Origin: Oscillospiraceae bacterium
GTDB lineage: Bacteria; Bacillota; Clostridia; Oscillospirales; Oscillospiraceae
Reading direction: 5' to 3'
NCBI GenBank assembly: GCA_009779845.1
Contig: WRBE01000022.1
Location: forward strand, 1-40,847
Length of the DNA stretch: 40,847 bases
Part shown: positions 17,777-26,643 of the stretch, piece by piece
Position numbering within the stretch: position 1 is the stretch's first letter
Layout: each line of letters begins with the position of its first letter
Position numbers and translations under genes: made by a program
Notes under the pieces: generated by a model
What the model was told of the DNA's origin: nothing
The model's database searches: none
What the model saw: the letters and a program-made list of their open reading frames with translations, nothing else

Positions 17777-19256
17777 GGGTGAATACCTCCTGCTCATAAA
17801 ATAGTCTGATTGTTTCTTTGGATGCTAGTATTCTATCAATCCCCTCAACATATTCCAAAGGGAATTTGGGGTTATACATGCGGGGGATACGCCCCGTGTG
17901 AGGATTCACTAATTTGGTAGAGGCCCCGCCGCCCATGGAGAGGATGGTACAAAGCTCTTCCATAATGGCAATGTTATACAGACTCTCTGTCCCCGGTCTG
18001 CACCAGCCCACATTTTCATAGCCCCCGGCGGTGAACTTTTGGCGGTAGAGGTAATAGGGGATATACCCGGCATCCGTTAGGGCCGCCTGCGCAGTGTCGA
18101 GCATCTGTGCCACTGCGTCTGCCTCTGGGGCTACGGTGTCGTCTACGCTAATCTTCGCCCCTCGCTTGCGGGACAGGGTGTGGACGGTGATGTTCTCCGG
18201 CGTGAGGGCCAGCACTTGCCTTAATGTCTCTGCAAACCCTTGAGCTGTGTCACCGGGTAGACCGGCGATGACATCCATATTCAGACTGGGGAACCCCACT
18301 GACCGGGCCAGTGCCACCGCATCGCACACTTCTGCCGCTGTGTGACCCCGGCCGATGGCCTCTAGTACCGCATCGTCCATGGACTGGGGGTTCACGCTAA
18401 TCCGAGTGACTCCGGCATCTTGGAGGAGTTGCAGTTTTTCTCTGTCCAACGTGTCCGGCCGCCCGGCCTCTACGGTGTACTCTCGCAAATGGGCAAGGTC
18501 AAAGTGGGCAGCAAGAGTGTCTAGCAATCCCCGAAGCTCTTCTACCGACAGTGTAGTGGGTGTTCCGCCGCCGATGTAGAGGGACACGGGGCGAAGCCCC
18601 AAGTCTTGCACTGCCGCCGCTGTTGCCTCAATTTCTCGGGCCAAGGCCGCTAAAAAGGGTGCAATCAATGGCTTCGAGCGGGCCACGTCAATGGCGACAA
18701 AGCTGCAATAAGCACAGCGGGTGGGGCAAAAGGGGATACCCACATAAAGACAGATATCCTTTGGGCCAAGGGACGCTTTGGCTTGCAAGCTGGCCTCAGC
18801 GGTTTGGATGCAAAGTTCTGCCCGCCGGGGGCTGACCTCGTATTCCCGGACAAAGGTGAGCTTGACTTTCTGGGGGGTGTTTCCTGCTTCTAGCAGGGCC
18901 GTAGCCCGTTTGCCGGGACGAATGCCGGTCAAGGCACCCCAAGGCGGCGTTTGCCCTGTTGCGGCGATGCCCGCCCGGTAGAAAGAGAGCTTGATCATCT
19001 TTTGCAGTTCCCTGTCCCACAGGATGTTGTCGGCAGAATCCGGAGTCGTTGCTTTTGCCATCCCGCGATAACGCTTGCCCTTATAGGTAAGCACTGTCAC
19101 CGCCGTGCTGTATCGGCTTCCATGGGTCAGGCGTATCTCCGCTGCGGGGTCGCCCGCTTCCATCTCGGCATATACAGGCCGTTCGGTGGGGAAGAGGGTG
19201 AGCATAACTTGCTCCACGGCATATTTATAGTCATGACCGACGAGAGACAGAACCAT
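17760..19256 (-). CDS. hemZ: HemZ-type radical SAM protein (coproporphyrinogen dehydrogenase-like)
   Basis: The 498-residue length fits HemZ. The radical SAM cluster motif CPTRCAYC lies at 177-184, with the glycine-rich SAM-binding segment YIGGGTPTTL further on. The N-terminal 160 residues are the HemZ-specific domain (TGIRPGKRA). Family members have been annotated as oxygen-independent coproporphyrinogen III oxidases, but their activity is not firmly established and some relatives insert heme instead. The ATG follows directly on the stop of the metallo-hydrolase gene (TAGATG), giving tight coupling. The gene order relA-dtd-MBL-hemZ is conserved in many Clostridia. Confidence 0.93.
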   Translation of the reverse strand: MVLSLVGHDYKYAVEQVMLTLFPTERPVYAEMEAGDPAAEIRLTHGSRYSTAVTVLTYKGKRYRGMAKATTPDSADNILWDRELQKMIKLSFYRAGIAATGQTPPWGALTGIRPGKRATALLEAGNTPQKVKLTFVREYEVSPRRAELCIQTAEASLQAKASLGPKDICLYVGIPFCPTRCAYCSFVAIDVARSKPLIAPFLAALAREIEATAAAVQDLGLRPVSLYIGGGTPTTLSVEELRGLLDTLAAHFDLAHLREYTVEAGRPDTLDREKLQLLQDAGVTRISVNPQSMDDAVLEAIGRGHTAAEVCDAVALARSVGFPSLNMDVIAGLPGDTAQGFAETLRQVLALTPENITVHTLSRKRGAKISVDDTVAPEADAVAQMLDTAQAALTDAGYIPYYLYRQKFTAGGYENVGWCRPGTESLYNIAIMEELCTILSMGGGASTKLVNPHTGRIPRMYNPKFPLEYVEGIDRILASKETIRLFYEQEVFTHVVDL

Positions 19257-19868
19257 CTACATCCCCGCTCCACGGCGCAGGTAGACGTTAAACCGCCGCT
19301 CTCGCTCTAGGGTGGTGGCATCTAGGTGGCCGGGGAACACGTCTTCAATCCCGGTGAGTTTGTCGATTTTCGCCATAGATTCGAGCAGGGTATTCCCATT
19401 GCCGCCGGGCAAGTCCGTCCTGCCGCAGTCGTCCCGGAACAGGGTATCCCCGGTGAACAGGCAGTCTCCCACCCGCAGGCACACACTGCCGGGACTGTGG
19501 CCCGGTGTGCCGATAACTTGAAACAAGAGACCTCCTACGGGAATTTCATCCCCGTCTTCGTAAAAATTCGTCTCGCCGCACGCCAGATAGCGATACGGGT
19601 TCGGCCGGGTGTCATCCGTGGTGTCGGCCCGGTTGATATAGACAGGCGGGTCAAATTTCCGCACCAAATCATCCGCCGCCATGGTGTGGTCGTAGTGGCC
19701 GTGGGTAAAGAATACGGCGCGGGGGGTGAGGTCGTTTTCCTCCAGATAATCAACAATCAAATGGCTCTCGTCGCCGGGGTCAATGATGGCACAGACCTTT
19801 GTGTCTGTGTCCGTGACCACGTAACAATTGGTCTGCAACTGCCCAACGGGGATGGTTTTGATGTGCAT
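19257..19868 (-). CDS. MBL-fold metallo-hydrolase (glyoxalase II-like)
   Basis: The 203-residue protein has the metallo-beta-lactamase signature THGHYDHT, which binds two metals. Further ligands are GTPGHSPGS, the bridging aspartate in FTGDTLF, and PGH near the C-terminus. The short form without the glutathione-binding C-terminal domain is typical of the YcbL/YqgX-type group found in relA-dtd-hemZ clusters. It probably hydrolyses thioesters, but the substrate is unknown. Confidence 0.9.
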   Translation of the reverse strand: MHIKTIPVGQLQTNCYVVTDTDTKVCAIIDPGDESHLIVDYLEENDLTPRAVFFTHGHYDHTMAADDLVRKFDPPVYINRADTTDDTRPNPYRYLACGETNFYEDGDEIPVGGLLFQVIGTPGHSPGSVCLRVGDCLFTGDTLFRDDCGRTDLPGGNGNTLLESMAKIDKLTGIEDVFPGHLDATTLERERRFNVYLRRGAGM

Positions 19869-19911
19869 GTTTCAATCAACCCTTTCGTTTGTGCCACTTG
19901 TGCCGATTGCA

Positions 19912-20358
19912 CTATAGCACTTCTGTATCTAATATGAGTGTCACCGGCCCATCGTTCACCGAGTGTACTTGCATGTTAGCCCCGAACTCGCCGGTCTCCG
20001 GTGCAAAGCCCCGCTCCCGGCACTCGGCTAAAAATCGCTCATAAAGCGGGATCGCCGTCTCAGGTCGGGCGGCGGCGAGAAAGTCCGGACGGCGACCTTT
20101 TTTGCAGTTGCCGTAGAGGGTGAATTGTGAAATCACTAACAATTTTCCGCCAATGTCCGCCAACGCACGATTCATCTGTCCGTTTTCGTCACTAAATACA
20201 CGCAGACCGCAGATTTTATCCGCCAGTTTCACTGCTTGCTCCGGCTGGTCGTCTGCGTGGATACCCAAGAGGACTAAAAACCCTTGGCCGATTGCACCGG
20301 TCACGGCCCCTTCGATTGTCACAGAGGCTTCTCGCACTCTGGTTACGACTGCTCTCAT
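19912..20358 (-). CDS. dtd: D-aminoacyl-tRNA deacylase
   Basis: The 148-residue protein matches Dtd in length and motifs: [15 protein letters not shown] at the start, the catalytic SQFTLYG segment near residue 78, and NDGPVTL near the C-terminus. It removes D-amino acids wrongly attached to tRNA. It lies 11 bp downstream of relA in the same operon, an arrangement common in Firmicutes. Confidence 0.97.
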   Translation of the reverse strand: MRAVVTRVREASVTIEGAVTGAIGQGFLVLLGIHADDQPEQAVKLADKICGLRVFSDENGQMNRALADIGGKLLVISQFTLYGNCKKGRRPDFLAAARPETAIPLYERFLAECRERGFAPETGEFGANMQVHSVNDGPVTLILDTEVL

Positions 20359-20369
20359 CTGTTGTCCCC

Positions 20370-22619
20370 CTAAACCGAATTACGATTCACATCAATCACG
20401 CCGGATATCCCGGACAGCTTATTGATGGCGTTTTGCAGTTCTTTGATATCCGAGACCTCCAACGAGATAAAGGCCACAGCTTTCCCGTTTATTTCTCTGG
20501 CGTTGAGGCTCCGCACACGGACTTTCATGGTGGTGAGGGCCGTTGCAATATCTAGCACCAGCCCTTCTCTGTCCTTGGCGGTGATGGTCAGGTTGGTCTG
20601 GTATGTCTCTTTGCCCGTGTCCGCCCAAGCCACATCAATCCATCGGCCTAACTCTTCCGGCTTGGCGGTGGCATTCAGATAGTTCACACAGTCTCGGCGG
20701 TGGACAGAGACACCGTGGCCACGGGTGATAAATCCCACCACATTGTCTCCCGGTACCGGGGAGCAACAGCGGCTGAACTTAATCAAACAGTTGTCCACGC
20801 CCTCTACAATAATCCCGCGAACAGCCTTTGTGGTGGGCCGTTGCTGGGTCTGATTGATGCGGTCTACCAAAGATTTCCCTGGCTTTGCCAAGTGGATCAG
20901 CTCATCCCGCACTTTCCCCGCTGCTTTTTGTGCGGAGAGTCCGCCGTAACCAATGGCGGCATAGGCATCGTCTAACGAACCAAAGCTAAGGCGCTTTAAA
21001 ATCTGCGTTTGTACCTCGCTTCTCGTAATGGCGTCCATAGACAGACCGAGGCGTTTCATCTCGCTCTCAAAGGCACTCTTGCCGTGTTGGATGTTCTCGT
21101 CCCGCTTTTCTTTTTTGAACCACTGGCGAATTTTATTCCGGGCTTCACTACTACGAACAATTTTTAACCAGTCACGGCTGGGGCCGTGGGTGGCACCGGT
21201 GGTAATGACTTCTACAATATCCCCATTTTGCAGGGCATGGTCAAAGGGGACTATCCGGCCATTGACCCGCGCCCCGGTCATCCGGTTCCCGACGGCCGAG
21301 TGGATGGAATAGGCAAAGTCAATGGGCGTAGATTTTGCGGGCAGGTTGATGACATCCCCACGGGGGGTGAATACGAATACCTCATCGGCAAACATATCAA
21401 TCCGCAGATCATGGAAAAACTCTTGCGCATCCCCCGCCTCTTGCTGGCTCTCCAACAGCCGCCGTACCCAGGCGAACCGCTCTTCGTCCCCTTTGTCTTC
21501 TGTCTTGCCGTCTGTTCCGGGAGTCTTGTATTTCCAGTGGGCGGCGATGCCGTACTCCGCCGTGTGGTGCATCTCCCAAGTGCGGATCTGCACCTCGAAG
21601 GGAATCCCCTCTTCTCCTAGGACGGTAGTGTGGAGACTTTGGTACATGTTGGGTTTCGGGGTAGAGATATAGTCCTTAAACCGGCCCGGCACGGGGGTGT
21701 ACATATCATGAATATGCCCCAGCACGTTATAACAGTCGGCAATGTTGCCTACAATCACCCGAAAAGCGCAGAGGTCAAACACCTCTTCAAAGGTTCGCTT
21801 TTGGGTGTACATCTTGCGGTAAATGCTGTAAATATGCTTAATCCGCCCATAGACGGTGCTGTCAATGTCATGTTCTGAGAGCCGGGTGGTCATCTTCCAT
21901 TGCATATCCGACATGAAGGTGTCCAATGACTCTCGCTTTTTGTCCAAGTCCCGCACAATGGCATCATATGCGGCCCGGTCGAGATAGTAAAAAGCTAGGT
22001 CTTCCAGTTCCCATTTTATCCGTTGCATCCCCAATCGGTGGGCGATGGGGGCATAGATTTGCATGGTCTCAGAGGCTTTTTCCTGCTGCTTTTTGCCCAC
22101 TTGATAGTTCATGGTACGCATGTTGTGAAGCCGGTCGGCCAGCTTAATCAGGATGACCCGGATATCTCGGGCCATGGCCATGAGCATTTTCCGCAGATTT
22201 TCCATCTGCTCTTCTTCTTTGCTGGTGTATTGGACACGGGTCAACTTGGTAACGCCCTCTACAATCACCGCCACCGAGGTGCCGAATTCTTTGACAATCT
22301 CGTCATAGGTGAGGGCAGTGTCCTCTAACGAATCATGGAGCAGGGCGGCGATGATACTGTCCTCGTCTAAGCCCATCTCCACCGTAATCATTGCCGCCGC
22401 CACGGGGTGGGTGACAAAGGGAGTGCCGTCTTTTCGTAGTTGGGTACCATGAGCGGTAGCCGCTAACGTGAAGGCATGACGAATCCGCGCCACGTCAGCG
22501 GTGGGGTTTGCGGCCTGTACTTTTTCTAACAGTGCCTCAAACTGTTCCAACGCTAGGTGCATTCCCGGTGCGTCCCATAGATTTTCGTTTGTTTGTTCTA
22601 CATGCTTTTTCTCACTCAT
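20370..22619 (-). CDS. relA: Bifunctional (p)ppGpp synthetase/hydrolase (RelA/SpoT homologue)
   Basis: The 749-residue protein has all domains of a long Rel enzyme. The HD hydrolase domain shows [10 protein letters not shown], with intact His-Asp and Glu-Asp residues. The synthetase domain shows [17 protein letters not shown] domain follows at about 410-470 ([14 protein letters not shown]), then a zinc-finger/helical region with RCCSPVPGD, and a C-terminal ACT domain ([15 protein letters not shown]). Intact hydrolase and synthetase residues suggest both activities. It controls the stringent response. It starts 4 bp after the recJ stop. Confidence 0.97.
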   Translation of the reverse strand: MSEKKHVEQTNENLWDAPGMHLALEQFEALLEKVQAANPTADVARIRHAFTLAATAHGTQLRKDGTPFVTHPVAAAMITVEMGLDEDSIIAALLHDSLEDTALTYDEIVKEFGTSVAVIVEGVTKLTRVQYTSKEEEQMENLRKMLMAMARDIRVILIKLADRLHNMRTMNYQVGKKQQEKASETMQIYAPIAHRLGMQRIKWELEDLAFYYLDRAAYDAIVRDLDKKRESLDTFMSDMQWKMTTRLSEHDIDSTVYGRIKHIYSIYRKMYTQKRTFEEVFDLCAFRVIVGNIADCYNVLGHIHDMYTPVPGRFKDYISTPKPNMYQSLHTTVLGEEGIPFEVQIRTWEMHHTAEYGIAAHWKYKTPGTDGKTEDKGDEERFAWVRRLLESQQEAGDAQEFFHDLRIDMFADEVFVFTPRGDVINLPAKSTPIDFAYSIHSAVGNRMTGARVNGRIVPFDHALQNGDIVEVITTGATHGPSRDWLKIVRSSEARNKIRQWFKKEKRDENIQHGKSAFESEMKRLGLSMDAITRSEVQTQILKRLSFGSLDDAYAAIGYGGLSAQKAAGKVRDELIHLAKPGKSLVDRINQTQQRPTTKAVRGIIVEGVDNCLIKFSRCCSPVPGDNVVGFITRGHGVSVHRRDCVNYLNATAKPEELGRWIDVAWADTGKETYQTNLTITAKDREGLVLDIATALTTMKVRVRSLNAREINGKAVAFISLEVSDIKELQNAINKLSGISGVIDVNRNSV

Positions 22620-22623
22620 GCCG

Positions 22624-24678
22624 CTACCCCGTTATGGCCCCCTGTAGTGCTTGCAGCACTCGTGAGGCATTCAAGTCCACTTTTTCCGCCCCTTGGGCGA
22701 CTTGGATGCGCAGTGTTTCTGCTTGTTCGCTGACTTCGGCCAGCCCCAATTCATCTAATACTTGCAAACAAAGGTATGCCTTGGCGGGGCTGACCCCACG
22801 GCCTTGCACCAGCGTGTCTAATACTTGGTGCAGTTGCCCTTTTAGCTCGGCCTTTTCTTGGCAAAGTCGCCGCCAGAGCCGGACAAAATCCTCTCTGGTG
22901 GGCGTAAGTCGCGCCGCCGTGTGGGCGGCGGGGGACTTGCCCTCTGATAAGTCCTGGCAAAGCCTTCTAGCATACCCTGTCTGCCTTCGATTGGTACAAG
23001 CGATATCTCGGATCAATAACTGTACCGTGGTTTTGCCCCGAAAATGGTTGAGTTGCGGGATAAAGACAATATCTACCGTGTCCCCGGCATCCACACCCAG
23101 TGATACCGCTTCCGTACCGAAAAGAACGCCATCGTAGACTTTGCCCCATTTTCCAATCTGCAACTTGACATGCTTTCCGCCGCCAATGGGCACGACTTTT
23201 TGCAAAACGGCATCCTCTATCACCAGCAGGGGACTGGGGTTGCCTTTCCCACAGGGCTCTAAGTGTTCCAGACTTTTTACTTGCTCTAGGGTAATTAAGT
23301 CCGGGATGGTGACGGTCAAGTCCGCTTGTAGGGTCCGTGCCTCTGACCGGGGCGGATGCGCTGCGTAGTATGCCCCGAAGGCCGCTTCAAACGCCGCCAG
23401 TTGTTCTGTGCGCACGGTGAGACCCGCCGCTTGTTGGTGTCCACCGAAGGTCTCTAGCAAGGACTGGCATTCTGTGAGTGCGTCAAAGAGCGAAAAACCC
23501 TCTACGCTACGGCATGAGCCTTTGACCAGCCCATTTTCGATTTGCAGCATGATGACAGGTTCACAATATTGCTCCATCAACCGTGCCGCCACAATGCCCA
23601 GCACACCCTTGTGCCATGTTTCTGACGCTAATATAATCGGCCCGCCGGTGTAGTTGTTTTGTTTGAGCATATCAAAGGCTTCTGCGATAATCTCACGCTC
23701 AATGGCTTGCCGCTGTTGGTTTAAACTGCAAAGTTCCGCCGCTAGGTGCACCGATTCTGTCTCGTCTTGGGCGATGAGGAGAGAAAAGGCAAGCTCTGCC
23801 TTCTCCATCCGTCCGGCGGCGTTTAAGCGGGGGGCTAGGCTAAAACCGATACCGGTGGCGCTCATGGTCAACCGGTCTGACCCGGTCTCTTTTATTAAAG
23901 AACGGAGGCCCGGTCGCGTACCGCGACGGAGCTGAAGAAGCCCTTCCGCCACCAGCACCCGATTTTCCCCGGTCAAATCCATCACATCCGCCACAGTGCC
24001 CACGGCCACTAAGTCACTATAGCGGGTTAACATTTCAGGCACCTTGTCCGGTCCTTCAATGGCACAGACAAGCTTGAACGCAACCCCCACGCCGGAGAGT
24101 TCTTTCTCGGGATAGTTGCAGTCCGGCCGCTTGGGGTCGATGACCGCAACTGCTGTGGGCAACGCCCCTTGGCATTCGTGGTGGTCGGTAATAATCAGGT
24201 CTAGGCCCATCTCTCTTGCAATGGTTGCTTCCTTTACCGTGGCGATACCGCAGTCTACGGTAATCACTAAGGTGACCCCGTCTGCTTGCAGGGCCTCTAA
24301 GGCCGCAATGTTTAGTCCATACCCCTCTTCGTGTCGATCCGGGATATAGGCCTTACACTCTAACCCCTTTGTCCGCAGATAGTCTGCCAATAAGGCACTG
24401 GCCGTCACTCCGTCTGCATCATAATCGCCGTAGACGGCTACGGTCTCGTTCTCTGCGATGGCCTGTTGTATCCGTGCCACACCCTCGGCCATGTCCGCCA
24501 TGCTCATAGGGTCATGGAGACATGCGGTGTCAACGGCCAGAAACCGCCGAATGTCGGCCTCTGACACAATATCCCTAGCCCAAAGCACAGCCGCCACTAA
24601 AGCCGAGCCCGCCCAATGGGCCTGCTCTTCCACTGCCTGAGGGTCATATTCAATGCTGTTCCAAATGTCCCATTTCAT
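22624..24678 (-). CDS. recJ: Single-stranded-DNA-specific exonuclease RecJ
   Basis: I chose the ATG at 24678 (MKWDIWNSIE), which has GGAG 8 bp upstream; the in-frame extension upstream runs into the promoter. The 684-residue protein carries the DHH phosphoesterase motifs GDYDADG and TDHHECQG with the intermediate VDCG, then the DHHA1 domain, an OB-like domain, and a C-terminal extension of about 130 residues. RecJ degrades ssDNA 5' to 3' in recombination and mismatch repair. It is the first gene of the recJ-relA-dtd-MBL-hemZ-kinase operon. Confidence 0.95.
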   Translation of the reverse strand: MKWDIWNSIEYDPQAVEEQAHWAGSALVAAVLWARDIVSEADIRRFLAVDTACLHDPMSMADMAEGVARIQQAIAENETVAVYGDYDADGVTASALLADYLRTKGLECKAYIPDRHEEGYGLNIAALEALQADGVTLVITVDCGIATVKEATIAREMGLDLIITDHHECQGALPTAVAVIDPKRPDCNYPEKELSGVGVAFKLVCAIEGPDKVPEMLTRYSDLVAVGTVADVMDLTGENRVLVAEGLLQLRRGTRPGLRSLIKETGSDRLTMSATGIGFSLAPRLNAAGRMEKAELAFSLLIAQDETESVHLAAELCSLNQQRQAIEREIIAEAFDMLKQNNYTGGPIILASETWHKGVLGIVAARLMEQYCEPVIMLQIENGLVKGSCRSVEGFSLFDALTECQSLLETFGGHQQAAGLTVRTEQLAAFEAAFGAYYAAHPPRSEARTLQADLTVTIPDLITLEQVKSLEHLEPCGKGNPSPLLVIEDAVLQKVVPIGGGKHVKLQIGKWGKVYDGVLFGTEAVSLGVDAGDTVDIVFIPQLNHFRGKTTVQLLIRDIACTNRRQTGYARRLCQDLSEGKSPAAHTAARLTPTREDFVRLWRRLCQEKAELKGQLHQVLDTLVQGRGVSPAKAYLCLQVLDELGLAEVSEQAETLRIQVAQGAEKVDLNASRVLQALQGAITG

Positions 24679-24712
24679 ATTGGGTTCTCCGGTCTGCTGT
24701 GTGTATTCAAAT

Positions 24713-24741
24713 AGTATATCAGAAATTGGTCTTGGGCACAA
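24713..24741 (-). promoter_or_regulatory. Probable promoter of the recJ-relA operon
   Basis: On the minus strand TTGTGC (24736-24741) precedes TATACT (24713-24718) by 17 bp. The -10 is extended by TG one base upstream (TGATATACT). It lies about 35 bp before the recJ start codon. Confidence 0.65.
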
Positions 24742-24825
24742 GTGAAAATAGTTGCGGGGGTGGTTGTCTTTTGTTGGCTGTTGGGGTTGTTTTGTTTTGT
24801 GGGGTGGGTTTTGTGTTTGCCCGAC

Positions 24826-25163
24826 CTTTGACCTTTTCTTTCGGCGTTGCCGCCGAGGGTTTTCTTGGCGGGTGCCGCCAGCGTGTATGTCCTGCCGGAC
24901 GGGCCTTCTTTTTGTCGTTGAACAAAAAGAAGCAAAAAGTCAACACAGGGGCTGCGCCCCTATGTACCCGCTAAGGGCAAGGGCAGAGTGACGACGGTTT
25001 TGCACCCTATACTCCGTACTGGTGCTAAAACCCTCACGCCAGATGTAATAGTGCTCGAAGCCCCAATGGTCAAGGGCGGTGGGGCCGCCGGTGGGATGTG
25101 CTATTGAAATGTACTCAAAATGATATGCAGAAGACTGCTCCTTTTCGAGTGCTAGGCTCTCCG
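24826..25163 (+). repeat. Multi-hairpin dispersed repeat, copy R1
   Basis: This noncoding copy begins with three short GC-rich hairpins (24841-24905). An 11-bp stem follows (CTTCTTTTTGT/ACAAAAAGAAG with loop CGTTGA), then the AGGGGC/GCCCCT hairpin near 24953 and a multibranched part ending near 25163. It is the most diverged of three copies: its last 80 bp do not match R2 or R3 apart from the GGCTCTCC end. Several stems differ from the other copies by paired changes that keep base pairing. It lies between the divergent recJ and gpr genes, preceded by a G/T-rich tract (about 24756-24820). Confidence 0.75.
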
Positions 25164-25178
25164 TCACTTAGGAGAGCC
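25155..25178. repeat. Central inverted repeat joining copies R1 and R2
   Basis: GGCTCTCC (25155-25162) and GGAGAGCC (25171-25178) flank 8 bases and mark the point where two oppositely oriented elements meet. Together with the outer arms this makes a roughly 0.7-kb imperfect inverted repeat. Confidence 0.7.
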
Positions 25179-25517
25179 GATCGGAAAGGTCTCTTGACCT
25201 TGACCCAGACCTAACTCTCTTGACCCTATGCGTTCCATTCATGAGCGCATTTCAATAGTACATCAATCTGGCGGCGGAAAAAGCCCTTCTAGGTTCCGAG
25301 GCAACCGGACTTCTGGTAGATGACTCCTGTCGCCAGCACAGACTACCACCCCTTTAAAACGGTCTCTACCTTTGCCCTTGACCTTGGCGGGTACATAGGG
25401 GCGCAGCCCCTGTGTTGACTTTTTGTTTCTTTTTGTTCAACGACAAAAAGAAAGCCCGTTCGGCAGGACAAAAGCCCTCGGCATCCACCGAGATAGAATC
25501 GGCGAAACGCCGAACCA
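25164..25517 (-). repeat. Multi-hairpin dispersed repeat, copy R2
   Basis: This copy is inverted relative to R1 and nearly matches the reverse complement of R3 (40477-40847). Its inner 95 bp, from the CTATTGAAATG block to the TCACTTAGG end, are almost identical to R3, and so are the outer hairpin arms. The middle differs but keeps a CTGGCG/CGCCAG closing stem. Its outer end stops just before the sigma-G-like promoter of gpr. Confidence 0.8.
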
Positions 25518-25525
25518 AAAAAACC

Positions 25526-25555
25526 GAATAGCCAGAAAGATTTCTGCCCATCCTA
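25526..25555 (+). promoter_or_regulatory. Candidate sigma-G (forespore) promoter of gpr
   Basis: GAATA (25526-25530) is followed after 18 bp by CATCCTA (25549-25555). This fits the sigma-F/sigma-G pattern known from Bacillus (GNATR near -35, CATNNTA near -10). It stands about 33 bp before the gpr start codon, whose ribosome binding site is GGAGG. Confidence 0.6.
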
Positions 25556-25588
25556 ACCTTACCCACACAAAAGAAGGAGGCCACCACC

Positions 25589-26506
25589 ATGCAATCCATC
25601 CACCAACTCCGCCGCACAGACCTAGCGGTGGAAGCCAAAGAAATCTGGGCCGAGTCCACCGCAGACACCACGGAATTAACAGGTGTCAAAGCAGAAGACA
25701 AAACATCCCACGGCTATGACGTAACCGTCGTGCAAATCCTAGACCACGCCGGAGAACAGGCACTGGGAAAACCCCAAGGCACCTACGTCACTGTAGAGCT
25801 GGGCGCACTGGCCCGCAGGGAAGCGAACGCCTTTGATCGGGGTGTTGCCTCCATTCGAGAGCAGTTGCTGCCGCTCTTAAACTTAGGCCCTCATGACAGC
25901 GTGTTGGTGGTGGGCCTCGGCAACCGAGCCATTACGCCGGATGCCGTGGGGCCTGTTGCGGCGAAATACACCTTGGCCACTCGTCACCTAGTGGAACAAG
26001 CGCCGGAGCATTTCGGCAACTTTCGCCAAGTGTCTGTCGTGCAGCCCGGTGTCTTGGGCACCACAGGGTTAGAAAGTGCAGAGATGGTCAAAGCTTTGGC
26101 CGGAAAGTTCCGCCCTGACCGAATCGTTGCGGTGGACGCCCTCGCTTCCCGCAAATTAAGTCGAGTCTGCCGCACGGTGCAACTCAGCGACACGGGCATC
26201 GCCCCCGGTTCTGGGGTGGGGAACAGTCGGGCCAAGCTGGACAAAGACACCTTGGGCGTTCCTGTAGTAGCGATTGGGGTGCCTACTGTGGTGGACGCCG
26301 GCACCTTGGCAGCGGACTTGCTGGAAGAATCCGGGCAACCCGGTGCGGCACCAGAACAATTTTCCGCCTTCGGTGGGGGCATGATTGTAACACCCAAAGA
26401 AATCGATACCCAAGTGGCGGACATCTCTAAGTTGGTGGGCTATGCCTTGAACTGTGCGTTGCACGAAGGGTTGACGGTGGCAGATGTGGACATGCTCACA
26501 GGTTGA
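25589..26506 (+). CDS. gpr: Germination protease (SASP-specific)
   Basis: The 305-residue protein fits the GPR family (A25 peptidases). It has an N-terminal pro-region (HQLRRTDLAVEAKEIW), the segment VVGLGNRAITPDAVGP, VQPGVLGTTGLES, VDALASRKLSRVCRTVQLSDTGI in parts, GSGVGNSR, and a C-terminal VTPKEID. GPR degrades the small acid-soluble proteins that coat spore DNA when the spore germinates. It starts with AGGAGG 9 bp upstream, behind a sigma-G-like promoter. Its transcript would end at the parS1 hairpin. Its usual neighbour spoIIP is absent. Confidence 0.95.
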   Translation: MQSIHQLRRTDLAVEAKEIWAESTADTTELTGVKAEDKTSHGYDVTVVQILDHAGEQALGKPQGTYVTVELGALARREANAFDRGVASIREQLLPLLNLGPHDSVLVVGLGNRAITPDAVGPVAAKYTLATRHLVEQAPEHFGNFRQVSVVQPGVLGTTGLESAEMVKALAGKFRPDRIVAVDALASRKLSRVCRTVQLSDTGIAPGSGVGNSRAKLDKDTLGVPVVAIGVPTVVDAGTLAADLLEESGQPGAAPEQFSAFGGGMIVTPKEIDTQVADISKLVGYALNCALHEGLTVADVDMLTG

Positions 26507-26523
26507 CCCTTTTGGCACACAGG

Positions 26524-26552
26524 ACATTGTTTCACGTGAAACAATGTTTTTT
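26524..26552 (+). terminator. gpr terminator containing a perfect parS site (parS1)
   Basis: The palindrome at 26524-26547 contains the 16-bp parS consensus TGTTTCACGTGAAACA at 26528-26543 and is directly followed by six T residues. It can thus act both as a ParB (Spo0J) loading site in DNA and as an intrinsic terminator hairpin in gpr RNA. Confidence 0.8.
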
Positions 26553-26562
26553 GGAGAAGCCT

Positions 26563-26600
26563 CCAAAGTCGAATGTTTCACGTGAAACATTCGACTTTGG
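26563..26600. promoter_or_regulatory. Second parS site (parS2) within a 38-bp perfect palindrome
   Basis: The perfect parS core lies at 26574-26589 and the palindrome extends 11 bp further on each side. It ends 2 bp before the -35 box of the soj promoter, so ParB bound here could affect transcription of its own operon. Confidence 0.9.
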
Positions 26601-26602
26601 AC

Positions 26603-26631
26603 TTGCCCCACCTGAAAAACAATGCTATAAT
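26603..26631 (+). promoter_or_regulatory. Promoter of the soj-spo0J-serS operon
   Basis: TTGCCC (26603-26608) is followed after 17 bp by the perfect -10 box TATAAT (26626-26631). Transcription would begin near 26638, just before the leader hairpin. Confidence 0.75.
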
Positions 26632-26643
26632 CAGAAAGCGACT

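Noticed and set aside
24940-25167. 75-codon minus-strand frame in repeat copy R1 that reads like a protein
   Set aside because: The corresponding stretches of R2 and R3 have stops or are in a different register, and there is no ribosome binding site, while stems are kept by paired changes.
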